A stretch of DNA of 64,000 bases, from NCBI GenBank assembly GCA_030141605.1, contig JAQGDQ010000397.1, positions 124,001 to 188,000 on the forward strand, given 5' to 3'. Below the pieces are notes generated by a model that was given only the letters and a program-made list of their open reading frames with translations, was not told the origin of the DNA and did not search any database. Each line of letters starts with the position of its first letter. Within the stretch, counting starts at the first letter, position 1. The translations under genes were made by a program, and so were the position numbers. This document shows positions 37,480-49,650 of the stretch, in pieces. Source of the stretch: Tubiluchus corallicola (Eukaryota > Priapulida > Priapulimorpha > Priapulimorphida > Tubiluchidae).

Positions 37480-38390
37480 GGCTTTTCATAAAATTTTGAT
37501 GTTGAAATGGAATCCATTTTGTTACCTAACACAAAAATCCCATATTATTGCAGTGAACAGTGCAAAGTAAAGTGAAGCAGAAACATAAAAATATAATTAA
37601 GAAAGTTTGTACTCACTATTGGATAAAATACGCTATCATGCCTTCTTTATGTCACTGAAATTGCCACTTAGAATTTACTGTGTAGCTGATCTTGATAGTG
37701 TCTTCAACCAGATTGTTAATTTCTACATTCTAATTTATAGTGAACCAGTATATTGAATAAATTGGAAAGGGACTCAAGGGTGGAAAGGGAAGAGAGTGCA
37801 AGGAGCACTAGTACAATTAAATATTGGGCTATTAGAGGTTAGGTAATTGGCGTTGTGTAGTTAGGCCTCGTTAGGCCAGTCCAACAAGTTTCTGTATCAT
37901 GACCACCTCTAATTGAAAATCTTTTCAATTTGTGTCAAACAAAGAAACTATAAGTTTCATAAACTAATCAGGTAAGTAATCAGATTTATGCAATTGATAC
38001 AGTCTTTGTTTATAACCCTCATGAATGAAATCAGCTGCAAGTCTCTGTTTTTCACTTATCACGGCAATATATAATATAACATTATTATCATGTTGTTACA
38101 CTAAAAATGTCACATTTATCTGTAGAAAAGTTGTTTAACCAACCACCATTGCACATGCGCATTAACGTTCCTGTCTGGTGAAAGCAAGGTGTAGAACGAT
38201 TGAATTTAAACTATGTAACTCCAACGTAACTTCGGAATGGAATACTATTCCCGAAAAAATTTGATTTGACAAGCTGATACTGTTCAAGTTTCGAACTCTG
38301 TTTCATCGCAACATTTTCAGAGGTCTAGAGCTACAGTAGGCTGACATACCTACAGCTGCGTTTCTATGCATTTCGTACAAACATACAACT
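37480..38390. other. Upstream region of the POMK-like gene
   Basis: No gene seen. The promoter of the POMK-like gene should lie towards the right end. Confidence 0.4.
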
Positions 38391-38395
38391 GAATT

Positions 38396-41168
38396 ATGTT
38401 TGGTCTATTTGTGTTTAATCCTACTAAGACGAGTGTCATGGTTTACCGAAATATACAAGCAGTCATCTTCATTTGTTTATTAGCATCAGCATTGTACGGT
38501 AAGTAACGGACGTGCTAACCTTAAGGGAAATGGGCGAGTGACCGCCGGTTTTAATAAACTTCTCGGACTCTTAGGTCCAGTTTTTTGGGCCTCAGAGATC
38601 TCGTAATATCTAAACTACTTCAATCACCAATGATCAGCCTATCCAACTAATACTCGCTCTAATTTCTGGTTCATTTTCTTAAAACGCGAAGTTACATTTT
38701 ACAAAATTGAAGAAACCAAAAGCCCTATGAGGAGATGCCACCTAAAAGAAAAATTAACTGACGTCTATTGCCCTGCTCCTTTGACCAGTGGTCAGTGGTC
38801 CACCCTGTTGTTTGTAACACTACAAGAAGAGCGATTTTTCTAACCACTAACCTCTAACCACTAAACAAGTTGAAAAACATTAAGTTGAAAACAATTAAGA
38901 AGCTACGTTACAAGTGCTGTTATTTTTTCTCATACGTATTCAAATACTGTTCCATTTGATTACCTTTCTAGATAGAAAACGGTGTAACTTAACACAGCCC
39001 CGTTTTTGCAGGTTACTTATCACTACTATCATCATCGTCATCATTGTCATCGTCGCCGTTGCACTCAGTGTTACCATCTTTCAGATGTCCTGTTGGATTT
39101 TTCCGCTTGCAAGGGATGCAAAACTGTTCGAAATGGTTGAACTGTGAGGACTTAACGAAAGGTGTAAAAAAGAAGAAATTTTTTCTCTCTGGTGGCTCAA
39201 AACTGGTATTTGTTAATTAACTATTTTCTACTAAGGATGTCTTGTGCTTTTCATCACCACGAGTGTCATCTAGCTTAGTAGTTAACAGCTAATTACCTGT
39301 AACTCAATGTAGATTGTGAAAGCTTTCTTCAAGCACAAGAATACTTTTAGCTTAAAAAATTTGTCTTGAAATTTGATACAACTTACATAATGCCTTTTCC
39401 CATATGGTACCTGCATCGGCCCTAATTCTGTATAAAATGTATCAGTTTAAACACCCCTGATGACTGAAACAAGTTTCGATAACACTGAGTAAAGTTTGAA
39501 AAAATAATCAGAGAATTCGTAGCGTGCACTGTCAAGCATGACATTTTGACAATTGGCATGAACATTTTAAATTATTATTATTTCTAGTTACATATGTCTT
39601 TCCAGCAGGTAAGCGAAATGCTAAGTAATATAGTTTTGATTGGAAAGCTTTGGGGACATAATTTAACATCTCCGTTTCTTTCCCCGATTTATGTTTGCGT
39701 AGTGACGTCATGTAATGACGACGTCGGAACAGTATTATGGGAGATTTTAAATGTATCAAGTAAAAAATCTTTTCTACGCGTGTACAATATGTGCATAATA
39801 TTGCTGTGAAGTAGTATAAATTTTAAGGCAATTTTTTGAAACCCACTTTAGGTGCCCTATTCTTGTCCTTTAAAAAAGTCTGACATTTATTTGTGAATTA
39901 GAGGAGCCGAACAACTTCTTAAAATGATTTCGGAGATATAGCTATTAACATGTTCTAATGCTTATATATACTGCTTCCATACTTCCCCCTAAACTTCTAG
40001 ACTGTTAACACAACATCTCGTGAAACGTTTGAGCTGAAAAATAAAGAGATTTTCATGTTGAAAGAGTTTTTAACTTAATTAACTTAAATTTGATTCAGGA
40101 TACGTTACAGTCGATTCACGATTTATTATTCGCTCTTCATTGTTCTATTTAAAACACGGCAGCAAGAACGGCTACTGCAGCAGCAAAGCAAAGCAACAGT
40201 ATCGTTAGCAACATCAGTGCCATCATCTTCAGCAGCAGCAACATCAGCGTTATTAGCAATAGAAGTGTCAGCAGAAATTGCAACAACAGCAGCAGCAACA
40301 GCTGCAGCCAGTAGCAACAACAACAACAGCAGTAGCAACAACACTAATGATGACATCACAATCATCACATTCGCGTTACTCTTTCATCTGTAAGATTTCC
40401 TTTTTGCAGTTTGCCCTAGTAACGTGGAAGAACCGGACAATCGTCATGGCCACAATAAAAAGGACACGCAATGTGGACGGTAACTTGACAAGAATGTTAG
40501 AAAACTACATCAAATTCCAACACAAAACCAACGTTGTTCAACTTATTGGTTACTGCAAAAAAACGTTGACAATTTGTACTGAATACCATAAACTAGGCAA
40601 CGCAAAGACTGTTGATAAAGTTCTTGAACAATCATCAGTTCATAATACTGCGAGACATCGTCTAAATTTGTGTATTGACTATGCAGAAGTTGCTGAGTTC
40701 TTAGACAAACAAAACCTTTATCAATGCGACGCACACAGCTTGAAGAAACTGTTGTCACAATACCTCCTCACAGATGATTTCCGGTTAGTTCTCAATGACC
40801 TTGATGATATTAAATCTCAGGAAGCCCGTTGCACGTTTAAGAATCGCACCCTGCGCTCAGATCTGAAGTTTGAAGCACCAGAATCGAGATTGTGGAATGA
40901 CATCGAGTGCACTACAGTTGCATGTGCCGAAAAGCAGAGAGCTATCAAACATGCAAATGAAGTGTTCAGAATTCCAGACGTTTGCTTGTCATTCTTCATT
41001 GGGATTGAAAATGACCAGAAGAAAAAGGAAAGATTTGCTTTTGCTGTTGACATCCTAGCACCCGTGCATCAGGCTTGTAAAGATGCAGATCCAAATAAGA
41101 GACCGTCAATAAACTCTGTTGTGAAATTTTATCGAAACGTTCTGGCAAAAAATTCGAAGTTTAAATAA
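38396..41168 (+). CDS. POMK: Protein O-mannose kinase (POMK/SgK196), three exons
   Basis: ER-lumenal kinase that phosphorylates C6 of O-mannose on the alpha-dystroglycan core M3 trisaccharide. Exon 1 is 38396-38498 (in-frame ATG also at 38438): signal anchor AVIFICLLASALY, donor G|GTAAGT. Exon 2 is 39012-39205, after TTTTTGCAG: a serine-rich stem, then the family's cysteine block CPVGFF and NCSKWLNCEDL, and the glycine-loop region, donor CTG|GTATTT. Exon 3 is 40410-41168: VTWKNRTIVMATIK (strands 2-3), VVQLIGYC, TEYHKLG, the catalytic-loop equivalent CDAHSLKKLLSQYLLT (about 191-206) and the metal-site NDLD (about 214-217), numbering from the second ATG. All phases join, giving 337 residues (351 from the first ATG). 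Canonical HRD and DFG are absent, as is normal here. The polyQ stretch preceding exon 3 is intronic. An AATAAA overlaps the stop codon. Confidence 0.9.
39440..39560. repeat. Dispersed repeat, short copy
   Basis: Short copy of the element at 18480-18787, with shared ends and a deleted middle, inside POMK intron 2. Confidence 0.55.
40150..40345 (+). repeat. CAG/CAA triplet-rich tract in POMK intron 2
   Basis: Interrupted CAGCAG, CAACAA and GCAACA runs. They read through in frame with exon 3, giving a false glutamine/threonine-rich N-terminus, but a TTTTTGCAG acceptor at 40409 separates them from the kinase homology. Confidence 0.85.
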
Positions 41169-41169
41169 A
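41164..41169 (+). terminator. AATAAA overlapping the POMK stop codon
   Basis: The hexamer begins in the last lysine codon and contains the TAA stop. If used, the 3' UTR would be only a few tens of bases; a T-rich stretch follows at once. Confidence 0.4.
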
Positions 41170-41289
41170 ATTTTTTTCATCGCAATTAAAGACCTAATTA
41201 TTTGGCCTATAAACATGTATAACGTTTATGATAGTAAAAGTTCCACACAATAATAACTAAAAGAAGTAAAGAATTTTGAACATAAATTT

Positions 41290-41500
41290 ACATTGGCAAA
41301 CCATGCCACATCCACTACGCCATACCACCCACATCACATCACCCATACTATGCAGCTCTACATATCAACACAAGAACTATATAACCCCACCACACTACCC
41401 ACACATACCCAACCAGTATTTTTAGTGCCTCCCCTGCAACAACAAATCCAAACGCCTTTCCCCACTTTCCCCATCACAACCCAAAATGATCTTTTCTTGT
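41290..41500 (+). repeat. G-poor CACCA/CCACA low-complexity block
   Basis: Strand-skewed C/A-rich sequence (CATACCACCCACATCACATC and similar). The same style recurs at 58390-58590 and, in reverse complement, at 49545-49650. Confidence 0.7.
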
Positions 41501-42240
41501 AAAATATTACAACAAAGTATAACAGCACCTGTGAGTTAGGCATAATTCATGTGTTATTTATGTTTTCATTAGTGGGCAGACGGTTAGTAAACCTAGCTCA
41601 GGCAGTGATTACTATTAATATGAACTTACCGTCTGTCCCTATACGTAATTATATGATCCTCTGGCTGTTTCTTAAGTTTGCCCAGTGGCGGTTCGTTTAT
41701 AGGTCCTGCGGTACTGCAGCCCCCCCCCCCCCTGTTTTCACTCATCATTATTGATAATATTAAATATAATAAGTCTTTTTTTCTTTATTTCTTTTTTATA
41801 CTTTTGTTGAACCAGATCACGTGAGTGAAGTACAATTTGCTTCACAGCCCAAGCAACGTGGTGTTTGACTGTTGTGCACATGCGACCATATGCATGTGTC
41901 TGAGATAAGACACTGTATGCTATTGTCTGCTGCTACGTAGAAAAGTACTGTCTCCGAACACAGTAAGAATTACCACGTGCTTACGTTGTACCATCATATT
42001 CTTGGGCGTGATAAAATGCAAACTTAGCGTGTGTACTTAATTAATTAACATAAATAATTTAATAATGGACGCTTTGCATTCCCAGAAATAAGTGTAAGTG
42101 AACTGCAACATCTTTTTTTCACAGTTGTCTGTCCATGAGAAAGTTGCAGTTAAGAAAAGAGGCCGTTCAACATCCGATTTTCAAATATAAATAAAACATT
42201 AAAATTACATGTTTGATAAAAATGTCATTTGTTTGTCTTT
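41500..42240. other. Intergenic, nothing recognised
   Basis: A (C)14-type run at about 41720 and AT-rich DNA. No gene seen. Confidence 0.35.
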
Positions 42241-42254
42241 TCACAACAGATTTG

Positions 42255-42440
42255 CGAGAGCTTCCTGCTTTTGATGCCGATGTGCCAGCTTTTGTACCAG
42301 CATTAGTTGCTTGTCTCCCAAACTTTTGTCGGACATTAGCAGTTCGTGTTCCACTCTTTGAACCAGCATTAGTTGCTTATGTCCCAACCTTTTCTCCAAG
42401 ATTAGCAGTCTGAGTTCCAGCCTTTGTTCCATTATTTGTA
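42255..42440. repeat. 66-bp tandem repeat, two full and two partial units
   Basis: Units start at ACCAGCATTAGTTGC near 42296 and 42362, exactly 66 bp apart, with partial units on both sides. All frames are open because 66 is a multiple of three. The minus reading gives a heptad-like LGxKQLMLVQ repeat and the plus reading a PALVAxxPxF repeat. No surrounding gene supports either. Confidence 0.75.
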
Positions 42441-42449
42441 GCACTTCTG

Positions 42450-45400
42450 CCTGTGTTCAACTCATTTCCAGCTTGTAGAGCTGAAACTTGGGGTACCTTA
42501 ATGCTACGTGCATTCTCACTAGGCAATTGTGGGGCATTTACTGCATTTGGTAATTGTTCGGCAGGCTTCGCCAGATTAAATTTTTCCTAAGATTTTTCTA
42601 AAGCAGAACCCCCACTAGTTTTAGTTATTAGCCGCCACTGAGTTTGCTGCTTCCACCAAAGGACTCTTTTCAATCCTCTTTACTCTGATAATTCTTGTAG
42701 CAGAAATTTTTTCGACTGTAAAAATACACTTCATAACTTCTTCAACTCAGATAACAAATCTAGCACCATGGAGTCACCCAATCAACTTATACTCGCTTAC
42801 ACTCAGCAAATTTATACACACTTTTCTGCTCTCACATTTTGCTCAAATACGCAAAATCCCTATTGATGTTGATGTTGTGGCAACTGCAGTTACTCAAAAC
42901 AACCGTTGTAACCATTGGTGAACAAAAAAGGGATATGGGAACGTAGCATCGTATACACATGCTAGGCATCCTTAGTTCATACCCCATACATGAAACGCTA
43001 TGCAAAAAGGAGATATGGAAAAGGAATAATAAAAAATCGCACTAACCTATTAACACAAAAAAATATATTCACGCAAAGTCTATTGCTTCATTTCTTTACG
43101 AAGAAGTTGGTTTATGAAATTAGTCAATTAGAGTCATTTTTGAGTCAATTAAGTGTCTGAGTCTATTTATAGAGAGTCTAATAAACGGCCGTCTTGTTCC
43201 AGTTATTGCTTCAGTATTAGTTTTTAAGTTGAAATTTTAAAGTGACGCTGACATCAGGCTGTAATGATTTTAATTCATAAACATGGACTGGCTCTATGGT
43301 CAATGTCAGTCTCAACTGTACACAGTACAATGTATATAATTATACAATATTATAATAACTTCAGAATTAAAGTTGAGAAACATTTATGACAATGTTCTTT
43401 AATTTTCATATCTATTTGATGTACTTCTATGTGAAGCTTTTTATATAGCGTTGCAAAAATATATCTGCAAATTAAACCTTGAATAGACTTAAGTTTTTGC
43501 TTTTTTTTATTTGAAGATATTTATTTCATATAAAGTTTGCGTATAAATACACTTATAATTAATAATACGAGAACATCCTACATAGTCCTCATTTATAACT
43601 CAAAGAAAGTAGCAGCTTTTATTAAATTAAAGTTATAAGGTTATAGGCAGAGTATAATAGATGACGTCAGAACAATGGCTTTGCGTCAGCAGTTTTCCAA
43701 GCGAAAATTGCCAAAAATGGAACATCTAATTAACTAGTCGATACTCCTCTTGTTGGACCTGCCCTAAGATATAGTGTACATCATCGTATAGCCCCGTTCT
43801 TCCTCCTTCTAAAGAGCTGTATATCTCCTTCCAAGAGTCACAATATACGCCTTTAGAGCGTTTTTTCTAAAGGGTGTTTGGCCGAAATTTCGAAGAAATT
43901 GGGAGTTGGGTCCATATACCCGCAGTGTGCAAAAGTGAAATCTAAATATGACTATTACACCCAACGTTAAATGGGTTATTCAACTATTACCAGCAGCACC
44001 TGTGGCCCGTTCCAGATCTCTAGAAATAAGAGGTACAATTTTTGCAAAAAACGAGCAAGCATGACCATTTTTGAAGATTTTTACGGCCCCTGTTCCTCCA
44101 GTTAGGTCCGATTCGAAATATAAACCACCAGGTGCGAACCCTTGGGTGGAGACCTTTCATTTGACGTATAGATCAATAGATTAAAATGACTGCAAATTTC
44201 TACAACTTTGCTCCTGTGACTGAATGTGTTGCACTAAACTGTAATGTTTGGTAAAATCCAATAGAGGAGTGCTATCACGATATATTGTGCGTCCCTCATG
44301 AAATACAGGAACAGATACACCAGAAAATGATACGTCAGAAAACGAGACAAAAAGTAAGACGAATTTTCAAATTTATCGCTCATTAAAAAAATAATTAAGT
44401 TGAACTGTAATTGCGGAAAACCAATCATGTGAGTCTCATTCTTGTTATGCTGATGCCAGTGTTTGTGTGTCACTGTTTTCAAGGCCTCTGCATTCAGGAC
44501 CACTAGAGAATCTAGTCAGATGATCTGACTTTCAGATTTGCTATGGAAAGTGTAAACAGCAAAATGTGCACTAGTGTTTTCCAAAAATTTGAACGTTATT
44601 TTAGAAGTCAAAGATGAAGTGAAACCAAATTTCGATTTTGAGTGTAAAATGCGTGAATTTGGTTAAATGTGAAAAGTGTGCATTGTATTTTCTGTGGCAA
44701 GTAAATTTAAAAAAATATTTATGTTGTGATTGTGCTAATTGTATGGCGTGTCAATAATTTTCTTTTCTAATGAATGAAATTACAGCTGCGAATGGTCGTT
44801 AAGCTCACCAACGCTGGTACCACGTATCAACAGAGCCGAATAACTAGAACAATTATGATAGGCTTACCTACACTTATATAAAATACAAGAAAAAATATAA
44901 TGCTTCATTTCCACACCCCAAAGGAATAAGAAGATCAAGTGTTCTAGTTCGATAATGTCCATCATAAGAATTTCTCACTAGAGTTACTAATTTTCCATTT
45001 TCAAGCATCCAAACGGAGCATTCTCCTTAAGCAGTACAATGTCAACTAACTTCAGGGTAACTTTCTTGGTTGTGCCAAATGCGTCTGTGCCAAACTGATC
45101 AGATATTTTCTAGATGCTCCAGATGCTTCTGTCAATGTTACAGTATAAGAGTAGTTTTTGGCTGATCACATTTTGCTGGTAGTGGGATCATCATAGTTAC
45201 CAATAAACCAAGAAGATGAGCAGGAGTTATTGAAAATCCAGAATCATCACACAAATACCAAATGATTCGAATTCAGCATGACCTCAATTTTGGACAAAAT
45301 TGTTAAAAGCTGTCAGACATATTCTTCAGATTGCTTCAATCAGTTCTCACTTTCTTTTTCAAGGGAGACATTGAAACAGCCGCTTATTAAGGTACCATAC

Positions 45401-45730
45401 AGTATAATGAATTTTCTAGTAATTCCATGTTGACAACTGTAATTTTTCACACTTGGATCAGTAGTATTACATGTTTTACTGACAGTAGATTTGGTAAGTT
45501 TAAAGTTAGCAGCATTATCGGATGCATTCATTCTGTGCTTTGCTCTTCTTACAATAAATCGTCTGAGGCAAAGTAAGAATTAGTCTGCTCACGAGGCTTT
45601 TACTAGTTCCAAATATACTGCTTTTGTTGTAAAACATGCATACAAACGCACCTACATTTTCGCTATTGATTGGCTTGTTTTAACTTAGAGTGGTCCAGTG
45701 TAATCTAATCCAGTACATGTAAATGAATTA
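42450..45730. other. Intergenic with dispersed repeats
   Basis: No gene recognised. 43650-43720 matches 35270-35340. 43900-44060 is an inverted, diverged copy of 49800-49950, sharing TACCTCTTATTTCTAGAGAT. 44125-44170 matches 57820-57870 (GAGACCTTTCATTTGACGTATAGATC). Confidence 0.45.
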
Positions 45731-45734
45731 TATT

Positions 45735-46912
45735 TATTTATTTTCTATTTCATTTCAATTAACTTTTCTTTGTATTATCCACTTTCATAACATACAATGC
45801 AACATTTAATGACACTTCATACTTCTGTTATAGTTGTTGAAGCTTTGAATTTTTTTCTACCTGCCTTATGTTTGTATGAGTACCCACCTATCAATCTCAA
45901 CGCATAGTATTGAAGGAGATTTAATTTTAAGTAATTTTCTCTTTTGGTTTTTTGAAGTAGTGTACATCCATATAAGAAGTGTGGTAGAACTAAAGTCTTA
46001 TATATTAGTGTTTTAGTTTTCTTTGTTAGTTGCCCTTTAACTTGTCGGATATATGATGTGCTAGATGCCATTTTTGTGTATTATGTTATTAAAGTGTTCA
46101 TCCCATGAAAGATTATTGTCTACTTGTATGCCCAGGAATTTAACATTGTTAGTTTGTTTGATTACAGCATTATCTATTGTCAAAGTGGTTGATGATGCAT
46201 CATTAGTATTTAATGAGGGTGGCAGTATCATGAATTCTGTTTTGTCATTATTCATTTTTAGCTTGTAATGACTAAATGCCATATTTATGTTTTTTATATC
46301 TTCTTCTAAATAATTTTTTGCAGTTTGGATATTTTCATGAGCTATGTAGATTGTAGCGTCATCAGCGTATTGCGTTATTTGTGAGTGTTGTAATACACTA
46401 GATATGTTGTTTACATTTACTCAAAATAATAATGAACCTAGTAGTGTTCCTTGCGGTATACTTCTGTTTAACATGGCCCAGTCAGAAAAGTTGGTTGTAT
46501 TTAACTTTACTCGTTGTTGCCTATCTTTGAGATAATTTTCTATCAGTATTAACGATATCGAATCTAATCCGATTTGTTTTAAGTTATCGTAAAGTAGTTC
46601 GTGATTAATGCTATCGAATGTTTTACTTAAATCCAAAAATGCTGCTAAAATGTATTGCTTGTTGTCTAAACTATGTCTCCAGTTTCCTGTTGTGTGTATT
46701 AGGGCGCCAATGGTTGAATGGTGTTTACGGAAGCCAAACTGATGTTTTGATAAGAGTTCATGTTTATTTGCATATGAATTTATCTGATCATAAATAATCC
46801 TTGCCCAAACTTTGCCGAAACAATGGATTACGGAAATCGGGCGATAATTCATGAAATCACATTTCGGATCTTTTTTTATGGATTGGAGTCACATTTGCCA
46901 TTTTACATACAG
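45735..46912 (-). mobile_element. 5'-truncated LINE with reverse transcriptase
   Basis: Minus strand: a KMANVTPIHK-like motif near 46890 (frameshifted), MNYRPISVIHCFGKVWARII, HQFGFRKHHST, AAFLDLSKTFDSINHELL, a degraded PQGTLLGSLLF, the QYADDATIY catalytic box near 46370-46345, KCELMI-like and VKFLGIQVD blocks. There are stops and frame changes (near 46420, 46280-46060 and 46000), so it is inactive. The 3' end carries AAATAAATAAAT near 45735. This is a CR1/Jockey/L2-like non-LTR element, clade not assigned. Confidence 0.88.
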
Positions 46913-46979
46913 TTGGAAATTCCCCTCTCATAATTATCTGATTAGCAATGTAAGTTAATTATGAGAGGCGAATTTCCAA
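46913..46979. repeat. Near-perfect 24-bp inverted repeat at the LINE 5' truncation point
   Basis: Arms 46913-46936 and 46956-46979 are reverse complements with one mismatch, around a 19-bp loop. The left arm still reads as LINE reverse transcriptase sequence. Confidence 0.9.
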
Positions 46980-49475
46980 TTGCAGACTTGTTTGCCAGAC
47001 TAGCAAAGCAAATTGCAACAATAGTTAAAGTAATGCATGGTCGTTCTTCAAACAACTACAGAACAAGTTACGTTAATTAAATCTTGCACCTAATAATAAT
47101 TTCACGACTGCAGCTTACATAAACATAAAAATCACAATAATAGTCTTCATCATTGCTGTCTGATCTGCAATGTAAACTTAGCATCGCTTGCTGAAATTGT
47201 CTGGCGCATTCAATTTTCGCTGGAATCAAATCTTTTCATTAAATTTAATACAGGTTTTGTACTTAATACATCAAAATACATCACACAAATTGCAACACTC
47301 ATCTCACGAGCACTGCAATCATATGCATACCCAAAAATAACCTTTCCGACGCTTCGTGCACAATTTTGAATTTTAAGATATTATAACTATTAAAATGTCT
47401 CCAGGTTGGCTCTCAACAGAATGAATTACAATAAGCATTAAATAAAATTTAATATCTTTTATCATCAACAAAACAATAGCTCTAAGTTTTCTAATCAGAT
47501 GGTTTGTGTGATAGTAGTATAATGATCTTTGATTAACAATGTGAAGGTCATCTGGGTTATCATTTGAAACAATATGTCCCAAATATTTTTCTTTATCTCA
47601 TGATGTTTGAATTAGCCAGATTTTTGCAAGCTTTTTCTATGATCAATCTTTTGTAAATAAGCTTATTAGCTTTTGTGTTTTATGAATTTAATAGTTTTTA
47701 TTTTAACAAAAAATTATAATTTTGCTTAGTGGCTTATTCTTGCTTTAAAAGCAATACTGAAAAAAAGTCACAGCTGCTATAAATCGCCGTGGACAGATGT
47801 AGGCCTCACAGGCTTTGGTTAGTGTACAAATATTTGATTTGTAGCAAAAGTTATGGAACTGCGTTAAAATTTACATTTTGATTTAATTGCATAAATGCAT
47901 TCTCGAGAAATTAAACAAAGATATGTTTATTTGTGTTCTTACAATTCACGGCTGGCATGTAATTCTGTGGAACGGCCTGAACGAACAATCTCAGCAGTCT
48001 GAGATTATTCTGAGCAGTAACACACAGCCGTGCAGACAGCTTATGCCATTGTGCGCCACATTCTCTAATGCTCAGCCGCCAGTGTATTGTTATTGTGCTT
48101 ATAAATCATTTTAATCTTATCAAAACGTGGCATTTCCCAAGCAGTTATATTATTACAAACCTTACTTCAACGATTGCGTATTAACTAGATTTTAAATGAA
48201 TAATGCTATACCTACATAGAATCATTTTTCTCAATTTATTTACGTAGTCTTTAATTACTGTTGTTAGTTAATTAATATTTTTTCTTTTAATTCTGCAGTT
48301 ACAACTTTTTTTCTTGTTCGATTTTTGTACTTTATTTCAGGTTTTTCACACAGAATCGAAGATGCACTGCCGCTTTTGCTAATATTGGTTTGGGCGCATC
48401 CTCAGTAAGGTTTTGTTTCATTTACTCATAGTATCGTTAAACATAAAAATAAACGCTATTATCATTAAGAAACTTAAGAAAATCACTTCCACTGGAAATC
48501 ATTATATTTGTTGGGTTAAACGAATCAGTTACTTACGACAGTATGATCTTTATAATCATGTCATGGGTATTAGCAAGATACCTAATCTAAATATCTAAAC
48601 TCGTGTACACAGGGGCAGCGCCACTATCACGGTGACGTCGCACGGCATAGTACATGTGTTTCTGCAAGCACCATGAGCGAAAACAGTCCAGATAAGACTT
48701 TGTGCCATAACAAACACATAGAGGATGACGAAGTATTAGTTTCAAAAAATAGTGTTTGATTACATGTAACCTGCTTCACGAACCTTAAGACCACCCACAG
48801 ACTGGTTCCGCCATATTGCGCTAGATGGTAACTCACTAGTAAGTAATGTCAGACAGTTCTTTCACATTGCGTTTCTCAATTATCACTTTTAACGCCATAT
48901 TATCAGCAGCTATTAACAATCGTCAGCCTCCCAAACCTATCCAAAACAGTGGAATGTGGATTCACAATGTTAAAACCACCATTTGATCCAACTGATCACC
49001 ACTGAGTTCTACTACTTTAACTTCACTAGTTCTGCTATATCTAATGTTAACATCTTCAAAGAACAATCTGTCATTATCTTGACAGAAGCAACCACGTGCC
49101 CTCCAAAAACTGGGGACTTACACCTGATCGCATTCAATGAAGCCACTTTCTGTATTATTATAAGGTAGACCAGGCTCCTTAGTAGATAAGTCAGGCCCCT
49201 TAGTAAGCAGGAAAGTCAGAAAGCAACAAAAATATCAGCCCTATATCTAAACCAAAATATCCATACCATTATGCATTTTCAAGAATAGATGATCTATCTG
49301 TGTTCTAGCAATTCAGCAAAATCCAGTTAACATGAGAGAAGAGCTTTTCAGAAGTCACACAACCATTTCGCTACAAGGACCTGTAGTGCATAAGTTTTTT
49401 CACTAGCTACTCGTCATGTCACTTCTCCACTTATTCTGTTATTTCCAATATGTTACAGAAGATCAAAAGCAGTTT
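46980..49475. other. Intergenic, no gene recognised
   Basis: AT-rich DNA with only short frames. A GC-richer patch at 48600-48850 has no recognisable coding content. Confidence 0.35.
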
Positions 49476-49477
49476 TG

Positions 49478-49535
49478 TTTGAGTGCACTGGGAATAAAAC
49501 TTTGTTAACAAAGCAAGGGTGTGTTACTTTACTGT
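49478..49535 (+). repeat. Isolated end of the GCACTGGGAATA repeat family
   Basis: TGAGTGCACTGGGAATAAAACTTTGTTAACAAAG, split here as GCACTGGGAATA plus CTTTGTTAACAAA, is followed by GGTGTGTTACTTTACT. It matches the termini at 1, 50381 and (reverse) 54110, then diverges. Confidence 0.65.
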
Positions 49536-49544
49536 GATGCTACT

Positions 49545-49650
49545 TGCCTAGTGTGGTGGGGTAGTGTATTGTCGGTGTTTTGGTGTGAGTAGAGTGCTGT
49601 GATGTGGTGGACTTGATGTGGGAGGTGTGGTTTGTCATTGTGGTTTTTTG
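49545..49650 (-). repeat. TGTGGTG-rich low-complexity block
   Basis: Reverse-complement form of the CACCA-rich blocks at 41290 and 58390. Confidence 0.55.

Noticed and set aside
40278-40409. Polyglutamine/threonine N-terminus of the kinase frame
   Set aside because: It is separated from the kinase homology by an acceptor, and the anchor and cysteine exons found upstream fit the family.
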